Shown here piece after piece: positions 15,403 to 22,151 of a stretch of 39,397 nt of DNA. The notes beneath the pieces are model-generated. The model had not been told where the DNA came from. It made no database searches and worked only from the letters and a program-made list of their open reading frames with translations. The position numbers and the translations under genes were made by a program. Source of the DNA: Deltaproteobacteria bacterium (GTDB taxonomy: Bacteria > Desulfobacterota > Dissulfuribacteria > Dissulfuribacterales > QOAL01); assembly GCA_015493475.1 (NCBI GenBank), contig WGDC01000077.1, positions 1 to 39,397 of the forward strand. Direction: 5' to 3'. Positions within the stretch are counted from its first letter, which is position 1. Each line of letters begins with the position of its first letter.

Positions 15403-16743
15403 ATGAAAAGCAGGATTGTCTTGGGTGTTATATTGGCTGCGTTCCTGATGCCGTCATCCCTCTTTGGGGCACAGGAGGGAAAGTATAAATATGATGATTT
15501 CAGCAAACCGGATCAGTGCGGCATGTGTCATGCGGGGATATATCAGGAATGGCGGCAGACCCTTATGTCAAAGAGCTACACCCACAAGTGGGACCAGGTG
15601 GAGTATTTTAAGCTGGCGCTGCCCCATTCAAAGAAGCTTGCCAAGGTGGCGGGGGTAAAGGCAGGCTGTATAGCTTGTCACGGTCCGGTGGCCTTTCTGT
15701 CAGGGGATATCCCTCCGAAGCCGGCCTCTGCCAATACCCGGGCAAATGAGGGAGTATCCTGCGACATCTGCCATAGTATCACCGGAACCACGGAAAAAGT
15801 CCCGTTTAACTTCAGTTTCAAGATACAGCCAGGGAAGGTGAAAAACGGCCCGAGAAAGGATGCCAAGTCCCCGTTTCATTCCACCAGGTTCAGTCAGTTT
15901 CATAAGAGTGCGGAATTCTGCGCTACCTGCCATGATGAGCAAAGTCCCTACGGCCCATGGGTGAAATCTACCTACCGTGAATGGAAGGCAGGGCCTTATT
16001 CCAAGGAGGGTGTTGTATGCCAGGATTGTCACATGCACAAGGCTCCTGGACGGTCCGCCATGGGTGGGAAGCACAGGCCCGATGTGGCTCATCACGTGTT
16101 CCAGGGCTCTCACTCACGCACCAAGCTCGCTGGCGCTGTAGACCTCGCCCTCTATTCCAGCGAGAAGGAGGCTATGCCTGGCGCTACACTGAAGCTTAAG
16201 GCCATTCTTTTTAATGGGAAGGTTGGCCATGACATACCCTCGGGCTCCACTGAGGAACGCATGCTGTGGCTCGACGTGGTAGCCATGGACGCCAATGGCA
16301 GGAGTTACCAGATTCCTGTCACTCCCAAGGGCTTCAAGGGTGAGGAGTACACCATTGCCAATTCCAAGGCAGTGGCTTATCAGGCCATAGGAGAGATTAT
16401 GGATATAAAGGGTTTCAAGGGCCTTAAAAGGGACGGTGACATCCCGGATGGAGACAGGATTTTCAGAAAGCCCTTTTTCGATCCAAAAGGCCGCATGACC
16501 GTCTGCCAGTGGTATACCAAGAACAACACCCTCGTGGATTACAGGATCAGGCCCAGGGAGACCAAGATAGAACATTATACATGGAAACTTCCTGAGAATC
16601 TCCCGAAGGGTAGACTTACCATAAAGGCGAATCTGTTCTATGCAGAGGTCCCGAGTTCTATAGGCGAGTTTTTTAAGTTGCCCAAGACCGAATATGGCCC
16701 CATACTCGTCAACAGTGCACGTTTGACCGTGAACGTAAAATAA
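15403..16743 (+). CDS. periplasmic pentaheme c-type cytochrome (cytochrome c554-like)
   Basis: This 446-residue secreted multiheme cytochrome has a cleavable signal peptide (residues 1 to about 23, ending SLFGA). Five CxxCH haem-attachment motifs follow: Cys39-His43 (CGMCH), Cys89-His93 (CIACH), Cys120-His124 (CDICH), Cys173-His177 (CATCH) and Cys206-His210 (CQDCH). The haem region resembles the cytochrome c554 family; residues about 240-446 form a haem-free, probably beta-rich domain. It is likely a periplasmic electron carrier or reductase subunit. ATG 15403 has GGAGGAAGGA upstream; the frame is open back to a GTG at 15340 but the signal peptide fixes the start. It is followed after 14 bases by the Tat-exported superoxide reductase, so it may be its electron donor (inference). 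The 128 bases upstream show no clear promoter. Confidence 0.87.
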   Translation: MKSRIVLGVILAAFLMPSSLFGAQEGKYKYDDFSKPDQCGMCHAGIYQEWRQTLMSKSYTHKWDQVEYFKLALPHSKKLAKVAGVKAGCIACHGPVAFLSGDIPPKPASANTRANEGVSCDICHSITGTTEKVPFNFSFKIQPGKVKNGPRKDAKSPFHSTRFSQFHKSAEFCATCHDEQSPYGPWVKSTYREWKAGPYSKEGVVCQDCHMHKAPGRSAMGGKHRPDVAHHVFQGSHSRTKLAGAVDLALYSSEKEAMPGATLKLKAILFNGKVGHDIPSGSTEERMLWLDVVAMDANGRSYQIPVTPKGFKGEEYTIANSKAVAYQAIGEIMDIKGFKGLKRDGDIPDGDRIFRKPFFDPKGRMTVCQWYTKNNTLVDYRIRPRETKIEHYTWKLPENLPKGRLTIKANLFYAEVPSSIGEFFKLPKTEYGPILVNSARLTVNVK

Positions 16744-16757
16744 AAAAGGGGGCAAAA

Positions 16758-17222
16758 ATGGAAAGAAGACAGTTTGTCAAGGCAAGTGCGGCAGGGGCGG
16801 TGATTCTGCTTGCCGGCAAGGCCGTGCAGGCCAGTGGGCCGGATAACGGGCCACTGCGAAGGATGGCCAAGATAAATTCCTTGGTTAACGAGGACAATCC
16901 CACTGTGCTCGAGAAGAAACACGTTCCCCTTGTCACGGTCCCGAAATCGGTGGTTAAGGGTAAGTGGTTCCAGGTGCGGGTGAAGGTTGGATTTATGATA
17001 GAACATCCATCCAAGCCGGCTCACTGGATAGACCGGGTGGAGCTTCAGGTTGGCGGGAAGAAGGTCGCTGAGATTATAAACGTTGCTGGAGGTATCACCT
17101 CGCCCAACGCCTGTTTCAACATTAGGCTCGATAAGCCTGGAGACGTCAAGTTGGAGGCGGTGGCAGATTGCAATATCCACGGAACATGGCTCAGTGAACC
17201 CGTTTACACAAGAGTTACATAA
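16758..17222 (+). CDS. Tat-exported superoxide reductase (neelaredoxin-type)
   Basis: Superoxide reductase reduces superoxide to hydrogen peroxide at a mononuclear Fe(His)4Cys centre. All expected ligands are visible: Glu52-Lys-Lys-His55 (EKKHVPLV), His83 and His89 (IEHPSKPAHWI), and Cys138 with His141 (DCNIHG). The 154-residue protein lacks the N-terminal desulforedoxin domain, so it is the one-iron type. The N-terminus has the twin-arginine pattern RRQFVKAS followed by a hydrophobic stretch (about 10-20) and VQAS, a plausible Tat signal peptide. Export of a folded iron protein by Tat would place it in the periplasm beside the pentaheme cytochrome encoded 14 bases upstream. SoxY/SoxZ share this fold, but the complete ligand set favours superoxide reductase. 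Confidence 0.85.
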   Translation: MERRQFVKASAAGAVILLAGKAVQASGPDNGPLRRMAKINSLVNEDNPTVLEKKHVPLVTVPKSVVKGKWFQVRVKVGFMIEHPSKPAHWIDRVELQVGGKKVAEIINVAGGITSPNACFNIRLDKPGDVKLEAVADCNIHGTWLSEPVYTRVT

Positions 17223-17240
17223 AAATAAAGGAGAAAGGCA

Positions 17241-17615
17241 ATGACAAGGAAACTCGAAGTTTATAAGTGCGAAGTTTGCGGCAACATGGTTGAGATGGTC
17301 CACGAAGGTAAGGGGCAGCTTGTGTGCTGCGGCAAACCCATGGTCCTGCAGGAAGAAAACACCGTTGACGCAGCAAAGGAAAAGCACGTGCCTGTAATCG
17401 AGAATATCGACGGCGGCTACAAGGTCAGGGTGGGAAGCGTTGCCCATCCCATGGAAGATAAGCATTACATTGAGTGGATAGAGATAGTGGCGGGCGATGT
17501 GACCCAGCGGGTATTTCTGAAGCCTGGCCAGGAGCCTGAGGCAAGCTTCTGCACTAATGCCTCAAGTGTTACCGCCAGGGCGTACTGTAACCTTCACGGA
17601 CTTTGGAGGAGTTAG
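17241..17615 (+). CDS. dfx: desulfoferrodoxin (cytosolic two-iron superoxide reductase)
   Basis: This class I superoxide reductase has 124 residues. The N-terminal desulforedoxin domain holds Fe(Cys)4 through Cys10, Cys13, Cys29 and Cys30 (CEVCG and VCCG). The catalytic domain holds Glu47/His49 (KEKHVPVI), His69 and His75 ([12 protein letters not shown]), and Cys116/His119 (YCNLHGLW). There is no export signal, so it acts in the cytosol, with rubredoxin (encoded about 600 bases downstream) as the usual electron donor. ATG 17241 has AAAGGAG upstream. It is 18 bases after the Tat-superoxide reductase and four bases before ferritin, so the genes are surely co-transcribed. Confidence 0.96.
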   Translation: MTRKLEVYKCEVCGNMVEMVHEGKGQLVCCGKPMVLQEENTVDAAKEKHVPVIENIDGGYKVRVGSVAHPMEDKHYIEWIEIVAGDVTQRVFLKPGQEPEASFCTNASSVTARAYCNLHGLWRS

Positions 17616-17619
17616 AAAG

Positions 17620-18141
17620 ATGTTAAGCGAAAAGATGGAAAAGGCCCTTAACAAGCAGATAAACGCCGAGCTCTATTCGGCCTACCTTTATCTTTCCATG
17701 GCGTCCTACTTTGAAAGCGTTGATCTCGAAGGCTGTGCCAACTGGATGAAGGCCCAGACACAGGAGGAAATGATCCACGGCATGAAGATTTACGATTTTG
17801 TGGTTGAGCGTGGCGGCAGGGTGCTGCTCGATGCCATTAATGCCCCCAAGCAGGAGTGGGATTCTGCCCTGTCTGTTTTCGAGCATGCCTATGAACATGA
17901 AAAGTACGTTACGAGCCTCATAAATGACCTCATGAACTTGTCTATCGAGGAAAAGGACCATGCCACCCAGATATTCCTGCAGTGGTTTGTGAGCGAGCAG
18001 GTTGAGGAAGAGGCATCCGCAAGTGGAGTGGTCCAGAAACTAAAGCTCGCCGGTGGGCCTGACGGCAAAGGCGGAGGGTTGTTCATGGTTGATAGGGAGC
18101 TCGGCCAGCGTGCCCTCCCTATTCCCATGCCTCAGAAATAG
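17620..18141 (+). CDS. ftnA: non-haem ferritin
   Basis: This 173-residue bacterial ferritin oxidises and stores iron in a 24-mer shell, limiting Fenton chemistry. Ferroxidase-centre ligands are in the expected places: Glu17, Glu50, His53, Glu94, and Gln127 with Glu129/130. The segment begins [21 protein letters not shown], typical of FtnA. I chose ATG 17620 with GGAGG upstream; the frame is open back to 17557 inside desulfoferrodoxin. The four-base gap to desulfoferrodoxin suggests coupled translation. Placement downstream of superoxide reductases fits a role in capturing iron released during oxidative stress. Confidence 0.95.
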   Translation: MLSEKMEKALNKQINAELYSAYLYLSMASYFESVDLEGCANWMKAQTQEEMIHGMKIYDFVVERGGRVLLDAINAPKQEWDSALSVFEHAYEHEKYVTSLINDLMNLSIEEKDHATQIFLQWFVSEQVEEEASASGVVQKLKLAGGPDGKGGGLFMVDRELGQRALPIPMPQK

Positions 18142-18208
18142 GTTCTTTCTCTGCGTCTATATTTACAACCCGTATAAGGGCGAATAGAAAAAAGCGAGGT
18201 AAAAGAAG

Positions 18209-18370
18209 ATGAAACAATATCGGTGTACTGTCTGCGGCTACGTTTACGATCCCGCAAATGGGGATCCGGAAAACGGTATAAAGCCTGGTACTTCTTTTGA
18301 TGATCTTCCAGACGACTGGACATGCCCTATCTGCGGCGCTACAAAAGATCAGTTTGAGCCGGCGGATTAG
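18209..18370 (+). CDS. rd: rubredoxin
   Basis: This 53-residue rubredoxin is a small one-electron carrier with an Fe(Cys)4 site. Both knuckles are present: [19 protein letters not shown] near the N-terminus and [13 protein letters not shown] near the C-terminus, with the aromatic core residues (Tyr, Phe, Trp in DDWTCP) conserved. ATG 18209 has GAGGTAAAAGAAG upstream. It sits 16 bases before the flavodiiron protein, its normal electron acceptor, and can also serve desulfoferrodoxin and rubrerythrin in the same island. Confidence 0.97.
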   Translation: MKQYRCTVCGYVYDPANGDPENGIKPGTSFDDLPDDWTCPICGATKDQFEPAD

Positions 18371-18386
18371 GACGGGGGAGGCAAAA

Positions 18387-19589
18387 ATGCAGGTTTACGA
18401 GGTAAAGAAGGATATTTACTGGGTGGGGGCTGTTGACTGGCTCGTAAGGGACTTTCATGGCTACTCCACATACAAAGGGACCACTTACAATGCCTTTTTG
18501 ATGTTTGATGAAAAAACCGTTCTTTTCGACACGGTGAAGCATAATCTTTGCTCTGACCTTGTTCACAGGATCAGGACCCTGATGGATCCTGAGAAGATAG
18601 ATTACATTGTGGTAAACCACGTGGAAATGGACCACAGTGGTTCCCTGCCCGAGATAGTTGAGCTTGTAAAGCCAGAGAAGATAATCTGCTCCAAGATGGG
18701 GCACAAGAACCTCCTTGCCCATTTCCACCAGCCGGATTGGCCCTACCACGTGGTGGAAAACGGGGAAACCATCTCTGTTGGAAAGCGCTCCATAACCTTT
18801 CTTGAAACAAGGATGCTCCACTGGCCAGACTCCATGTTCTCTTACATACCAGAGGAAAGGCTCCTGATCTCAAGTGATGCCTTTGGCCAGCATTTTGGAA
18901 CCAGCGAGCGCTTTGATGACGAGGTGGACCAGTCGGAGCTCATGTACCAGGCAAAGAAGTACTATGCCAACATTCTCTACCTTTACTCGCCTCAGGTGAG
19001 AAAGTTGCTTAAGAGTGTCGCAGAGGCAGGTATTGAAATCGACATGATCGCACCTGACCATGGTATCATCTGGAGAAAGGATCCGGGTAAAATTCTGAAG
19101 GCCTACGATGACTGGTCCCACCACAGGGGTACGAGAAAGGCCCTTGTAATCTACGATACCATGTGGCACAGCACGGAAAAAATGGCGAAGGCCGTGGCCG
19201 ATGGGCTGGAATCTACCGGTGTAAGCGTCAAACTGCTGGATCTCGCTGTGAACCACAGGAGTGAAATAGTAACGGATGTCATTGATGCCAAGGGAATCTG
19301 TCTTGGATGCCCCACCCTTAATAACGGACTCCTTCCACGCATGGCGGGCTTTCTCATGTACCTGCGGGGCTTGAGGCCAGCTCAGAAGTTCGGTTTTGCT
19401 TTCGGCTCCTACGGCTGGAGCGGGGAGTCTGTGAAACACTTGACGAGGGCCATGGAAGACTGGAAGTTCGACCTTATCAACGATGGGATAAAGGTGAAAT
19501 ACGTGCCTACCCATGACGACCTCAAGGCGTGCAGGGAAGCGGGACAGATCATGGGTCAAAAGATTATTGATTCCCTGGAAAAACAGTAA
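18387..19589 (+). CDS. fprA: flavodiiron protein (A-type flavoprotein; O2 and/or NO reductase)
   Basis: This 400-residue flavodiiron protein reduces O2 to water and/or NO to N2O with electrons from rubredoxin. The metallo-beta-lactamase-like domain holds the di-iron ligands His78, Glu80 and Asp82 (NHVEMDHSG), His145 (MLHWPDS), Asp164 (SSDAFG) and His225 (APDHG). The C-terminal flavodoxin domain (about 250-400) starts ALVIYDTMWHSTEKMA, the FMN phosphate loop, and includes GSYGWSGES. No extra rubredoxin or reductase domain is fused (class A). ATG 18387 (with GGGGGAGG upstream) is chosen because the family starts at MQVYEVKKDIYWVG; the frame is open further upstream only through rubredoxin sequence. 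Confidence 0.95.
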   Translation: MQVYEVKKDIYWVGAVDWLVRDFHGYSTYKGTTYNAFLMFDEKTVLFDTVKHNLCSDLVHRIRTLMDPEKIDYIVVNHVEMDHSGSLPEIVELVKPEKIICSKMGHKNLLAHFHQPDWPYHVVENGETISVGKRSITFLETRMLHWPDSMFSYIPEERLLISSDAFGQHFGTSERFDDEVDQSELMYQAKKYYANILYLYSPQVRKLLKSVAEAGIEIDMIAPDHGIIWRKDPGKILKAYDDWSHHRGTRKALVIYDTMWHSTEKMAKAVADGLESTGVSVKLLDLAVNHRSEIVTDVIDAKGICLGCPTLNNGLLPRMAGFLMYLRGLRPAQKFGFAFGSYGWSGESVKHLTRAMEDWKFDLINDGIKVKYVPTHDDLKACREAGQIMGQKIIDSLEKQ

Positions 19590-19622
19590 AAAATCATAAA
19601 TCAGTCAGGAGCATGAACGTAA

Positions 19623-19952
19623 ATGAAGATTTTAGTTGATAAAAACGTGGTCGAGTTTGAACCTGAAAGCCCGCAGGAGATTGCTTCCCTTGAAGTCCTG
19701 TGGAAGGTGGTAATTGACTGCTACGGGGACAACAAGAAGATAGTTCCCATGGGTAACTTTGTGCCGGGTCATGACAAGGTGGCGAGGTTTCACATAGAAG
19801 GTATTCCAGGAGGCCAGACCACTTACTCCAAGGAACACAGGGTTGAAGAAGAGTGTACCTACTATTGTGCCATCTGCAACAAGTACATGAATTGCAAGGC
19901 TGGGCAGCCAGTGCCCATGTGTTGCGGCAGGGAGATGGAACCCCTGGATTGA
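19623..19952 (+). CDS. hypothetical protein with C-terminal desulforedoxin-like Cys4 site
   Basis: This 109-residue protein is not in a family I can name. Residues 1 to about 75 have no recognisable domain and one cysteine (Cys33). The C-terminal 32 residues hold Cys78, Cys82, Cys85, Cys91, Cys100 and Cys101. The spacing CAIC...MCCGREM resembles the desulforedoxin module of desulfoferrodoxin in this same locus (CEVC...VCCGKPM), so Cys82, Cys85, Cys100 and Cys101 probably bind iron or zinc. Here the module is at the C-terminus. It follows the flavodiiron gene by 33 bases and has AGGAGC upstream, so it appears to be the last gene of the stress operon. A redox carrier or accessory role is inferred only from context. 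Confidence 0.75.
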   Translation: MKILVDKNVVEFEPESPQEIASLEVLWKVVIDCYGDNKKIVPMGNFVPGHDKVARFHIEGIPGGQTTYSKEHRVEEECTYYCAICNKYMNCKAGQPVPMCCGREMEPLD

Positions 19953-20015
19953 TAGGGCTGAAAGGCGAACCACAGTGCCACGGAAGCTCATCATGGCCGT
20001 CTAATCAGCCGGATA

Positions 20016-20720
20016 ATGCAAATGAAAAGCGTGCGGGCAAGATGTGGGCGGGAGCTTTTAAGGCTGCTTGGGCAGGGAAGCCTTCCGCCCCTTCTTAATT
20101 ATATTTCTTCCATACCTCCCAAGAAACTGGTTTCCCCTCTCATAAGGAGTTTTTACAAGCCCGATGGTGTTGAACGATGGCTTGCCATTAGGGTGTTCGG
20201 CAAAGTAGTCGCAGCCATTTCGAGCAGGGAAATGGAACAGGCCCGCGTGATTATGAGGAGGCTCATGTGGAGTCTCAATGATGAGTCAGGCGGTATCGGA
20301 TGGGGTGCCCCGGAGGCCATGGCGGAGGCCATGGCGCAGAACGGGGCCCTTGCCAAGGAGTATGCCAGGATACTTCTTTCATACGTAGCCGAGGATGGTA
20401 ATTTCCTGGAATATTTGCCTCTTAGGCGGGGCGCTCTATGGGGGCTTTACAGGCTCGCCGAGGCGAGGCCAGAGATTTTCAGGGAAATCGAGGCCTGGAA
20501 AATCCTTAAAAAATACCTTTCAGACGCAGATGCGGAGTCAAGAGCGCTCGCCATTCTCGCGCTATCCTATAGTGGCAGGAAGGAGCTTTGTGACGATATG
20601 GCAAACAACCTGTCGGACAGGAGGGAGGTAACCCTCTTTCTATCAGACGGCTTCAAGAAAACGTCCGTAGCGGATGCTGCTGTCCTTGCGTTGCACTTTC
20701 TTTCGTGCGAGGAGAGGTAA
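20016..20720 (+). CDS. DVU0298-like helical (HEAT-type) protein
   Basis: This 234-residue soluble protein is almost entirely alpha-helical, with HEAT/armadillo-like helix pairs (RWLAIRVFGKVVAAI; GALWGLYRLAEARPEIF; SRALAILALSYSGRKEL). The block WSLNDESGGIGWGAPEAMAE is distinctive, and I associate it from memory with the DVU0298-type conserved protein of sulfate reducers. No catalytic motif is visible. It could be a scaffold or protein-interaction factor. ATG 20016 is taken as the start, with ATG 20022 equally possible; neither has a strong ribosome binding site. It starts 63 bases after the Cys-rich gene and may be read through from it. Confidence 0.7.
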   Translation: MQMKSVRARCGRELLRLLGQGSLPPLLNYISSIPPKKLVSPLIRSFYKPDGVERWLAIRVFGKVVAAISSREMEQARVIMRRLMWSLNDESGGIGWGAPEAMAEAMAQNGALAKEYARILLSYVAEDGNFLEYLPLRRGALWGLYRLAEARPEIFREIEAWKILKKYLSDADAESRALAILALSYSGRKELCDDMANNLSDRREVTLFLSDGFKKTSVADAAVLALHFLSCEER

Positions 20721-20780
20721 CCACCCCTTTCAAGAAAAATCCGCTCCTGAGGTATTGTACATTACGGAGAGGGGATCCCC

Positions 20781-20864
20781 ATGAGTGGTAAACCATATCG
20801 TGTAGGTACGGCAAAAGAGCTGAAACAGCCGCCGTGGCCTGTCCTTGACTTTGACGTGAATTAG
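20781..20864 (+). CDS. possible 27-residue small ORF upstream of moeA
   Basis: ATG 20781 to TAG 20864 would encode a 27-residue peptide (begins MSGKPYRVG, ends LDFDVN) rich in Pro and Lys. A GGAGAGGGG purine run lies just upstream, and the ten bases before the ATG (20771-20780, GGGGATCCCC) are a perfect palindrome. It fills most of the gap between the DVU0298-like gene and moeA. It could be a true small protein, a leader peptide, the remnant of a larger gene, or chance. Confidence 0.35.
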   Translation: MSGKPYRVGTAKELKQPPWPVLDFDVN

Positions 20865-20906
20865 GGCGAAATTAACCGGCAAATCAGCTCACAGGAGAAG
20901 CGCGGG

Positions 20907-22151
20907 TTGACAAAGGATTTTTTTCAACTTTTTACTGTTTCACAGGTAAGGAAGATCCTTGAGGATTTTCCACAGCTTGGATCCGAGGAGATTGAACTTT
21001 CTTCAGCCCTTGGAAGGACGCTTTCCTGGGACGTTACAGCTCCCGAAGACCTGCCGGCCTTTGCACGTTCCACCATGGATGGCTATGCGGTTCGGGCAAG
21101 GGATGTTTTCGGCGCATCGGAGACCGAACCGTCGCTGCTAAGGGTGACAGGGGAAGTGCGAATGGGGCAGGTGCCTGGTTATGCCGCCCTGGGTCCTGGG
21201 GAGGCTGTGAGGATATGGACGGGCGGTATACTCCCGGAAGGTGCCGATGCTGTTGTCATGGTAGAATACACCCAAGAACTGGATGGGCGTCTTATAGAGG
21301 TGTACCGGGCGGCGGCGCCGGGTGAAAACGTAATTTTGAGAGGTCAGGACTGCCGCAGGGGCGAGCCCTGTCTATCCGCAGGGACAAGGTTGAGGCCCCA
21401 GGAGCTTGGCATTCTCGCTGGGCTCGGGATTATGAAATTAAGGGTGGTGAGAAAGCCGAGGGTGGCCGTTGTGAGTACAGGGGATGAGGTGGTCCCAGAA
21501 TACGAGGCTCCGCCTTCAGGAAAGATCAGGGACATCAACTCTACCACCCTTGATGCCCTTGTTAGGATAAGCGGAGGGGAACCAATGAGGCTCGGCATAG
21601 TCCATGACTCCTACGATGCAATATGTGGTGTTTGCAAAAGGGCCATGGACCAGGGGGCTGATGTTGTCATGGTATCAGGAGGAAGCTCGGTTGGAAGCAG
21701 GGACTTTACCTTGAAGGTGTTTGAGAAGGTTACAGGCGCCCCGGCCTTGGTGCATGGTGTGGCCGTAAGGCCGGGAAAGCCCACCATAATTTCCCGCAGG
21801 GAGGGGAGCGCCTTTTTTGGCCTGCCGGGCCATGTTGCCTCCTGCATGGTGGTATATTACCTTTTCGTGCACTACCTGCTCAATATCTATCAGGGGCTGC
21901 CTCCGGATGCCGGGCTGAGTTTCGGACAGGCGAGGTGCGGGCAGGTATTTCCATCCGTTGCCGGCAGGGAGGACTACGTCCGGGTGAGGATGGAGGCTCC
22001 GAGCATCGGGAGCCTGCCCGATGCCTTCCCCATTTATGGCAAGTCTGGGCTTATTTCCACCCTCGTGAAGGCGGACGCCCTTCTCAAGATACCCCGCGAT
22101 CTCGAGGGATATCACCAGGGGGAGGAGGCTGAGGTGCTGATATTGACATGA
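20907..22151 (+). CDS. moeA: molybdopterin molybdenumtransferase MoeA
   Basis: MoeA inserts molybdate (or tungstate in some paralogues) into adenylylated molybdopterin to give the mature cofactor. The 414-residue protein has the expected blocks: LPAFARSTMDGYAVRARD, the long domain with IWTGGILPEGADAVVMVE, PRVAVVSTGDEVV, the MoaB/Mog-like GGSSVGSRDFT, VRPGKPT, and FGLPGHVASCMVVYYLF. The start is TTG 20907 with AGGAG 11 bases upstream. The stop overlaps the start of the second moeA-type gene (ATGA), so they are translationally coupled. Paired MoeA paralogues are common in anaerobes using both Mo and W enzymes; which metal each serves is unknown. Confidence 0.94.
   Translation: MTKDFFQLFTVSQVRKILEDFPQLGSEEIELSSALGRTLSWDVTAPEDLPAFARSTMDGYAVRARDVFGASETEPSLLRVTGEVRMGQVPGYAALGPGEAVRIWTGGILPEGADAVVMVEYTQELDGRLIEVYRAAAPGENVILRGQDCRRGEPCLSAGTRLRPQELGILAGLGIMKLRVVRKPRVAVVSTGDEVVPEYEAPPSGKIRDINSTTLDALVRISGGEPMRLGIVHDSYDAICGVCKRAMDQGADVVMVSGGSSVGSRDFTLKVFEKVTGAPALVHGVAVRPGKPTIISRREGSAFFGLPGHVASCMVVYYLFVHYLLNIYQGLPPDAGLSFGQARCGQVFPSVAGREDYVRVRMEAPSIGSLPDAFPIYGKSGLISTLVKADALLKIPRDLEGYHQGEEAEVLILT

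Noticed and set aside
16758-17222. SoxY-type thiosulfate carrier as the identity of the Tat-exported protein
   Set aside because: It lacks the C-terminal GGCGG arm and has the complete superoxide reductase ligand set.
20721-20906. Molybdenum-cofactor riboswitch upstream of moeA
   Set aside because: The interval is short and I could not recognise the conserved elements of the Moco RNA; only short complementary patches and a palindrome are visible.
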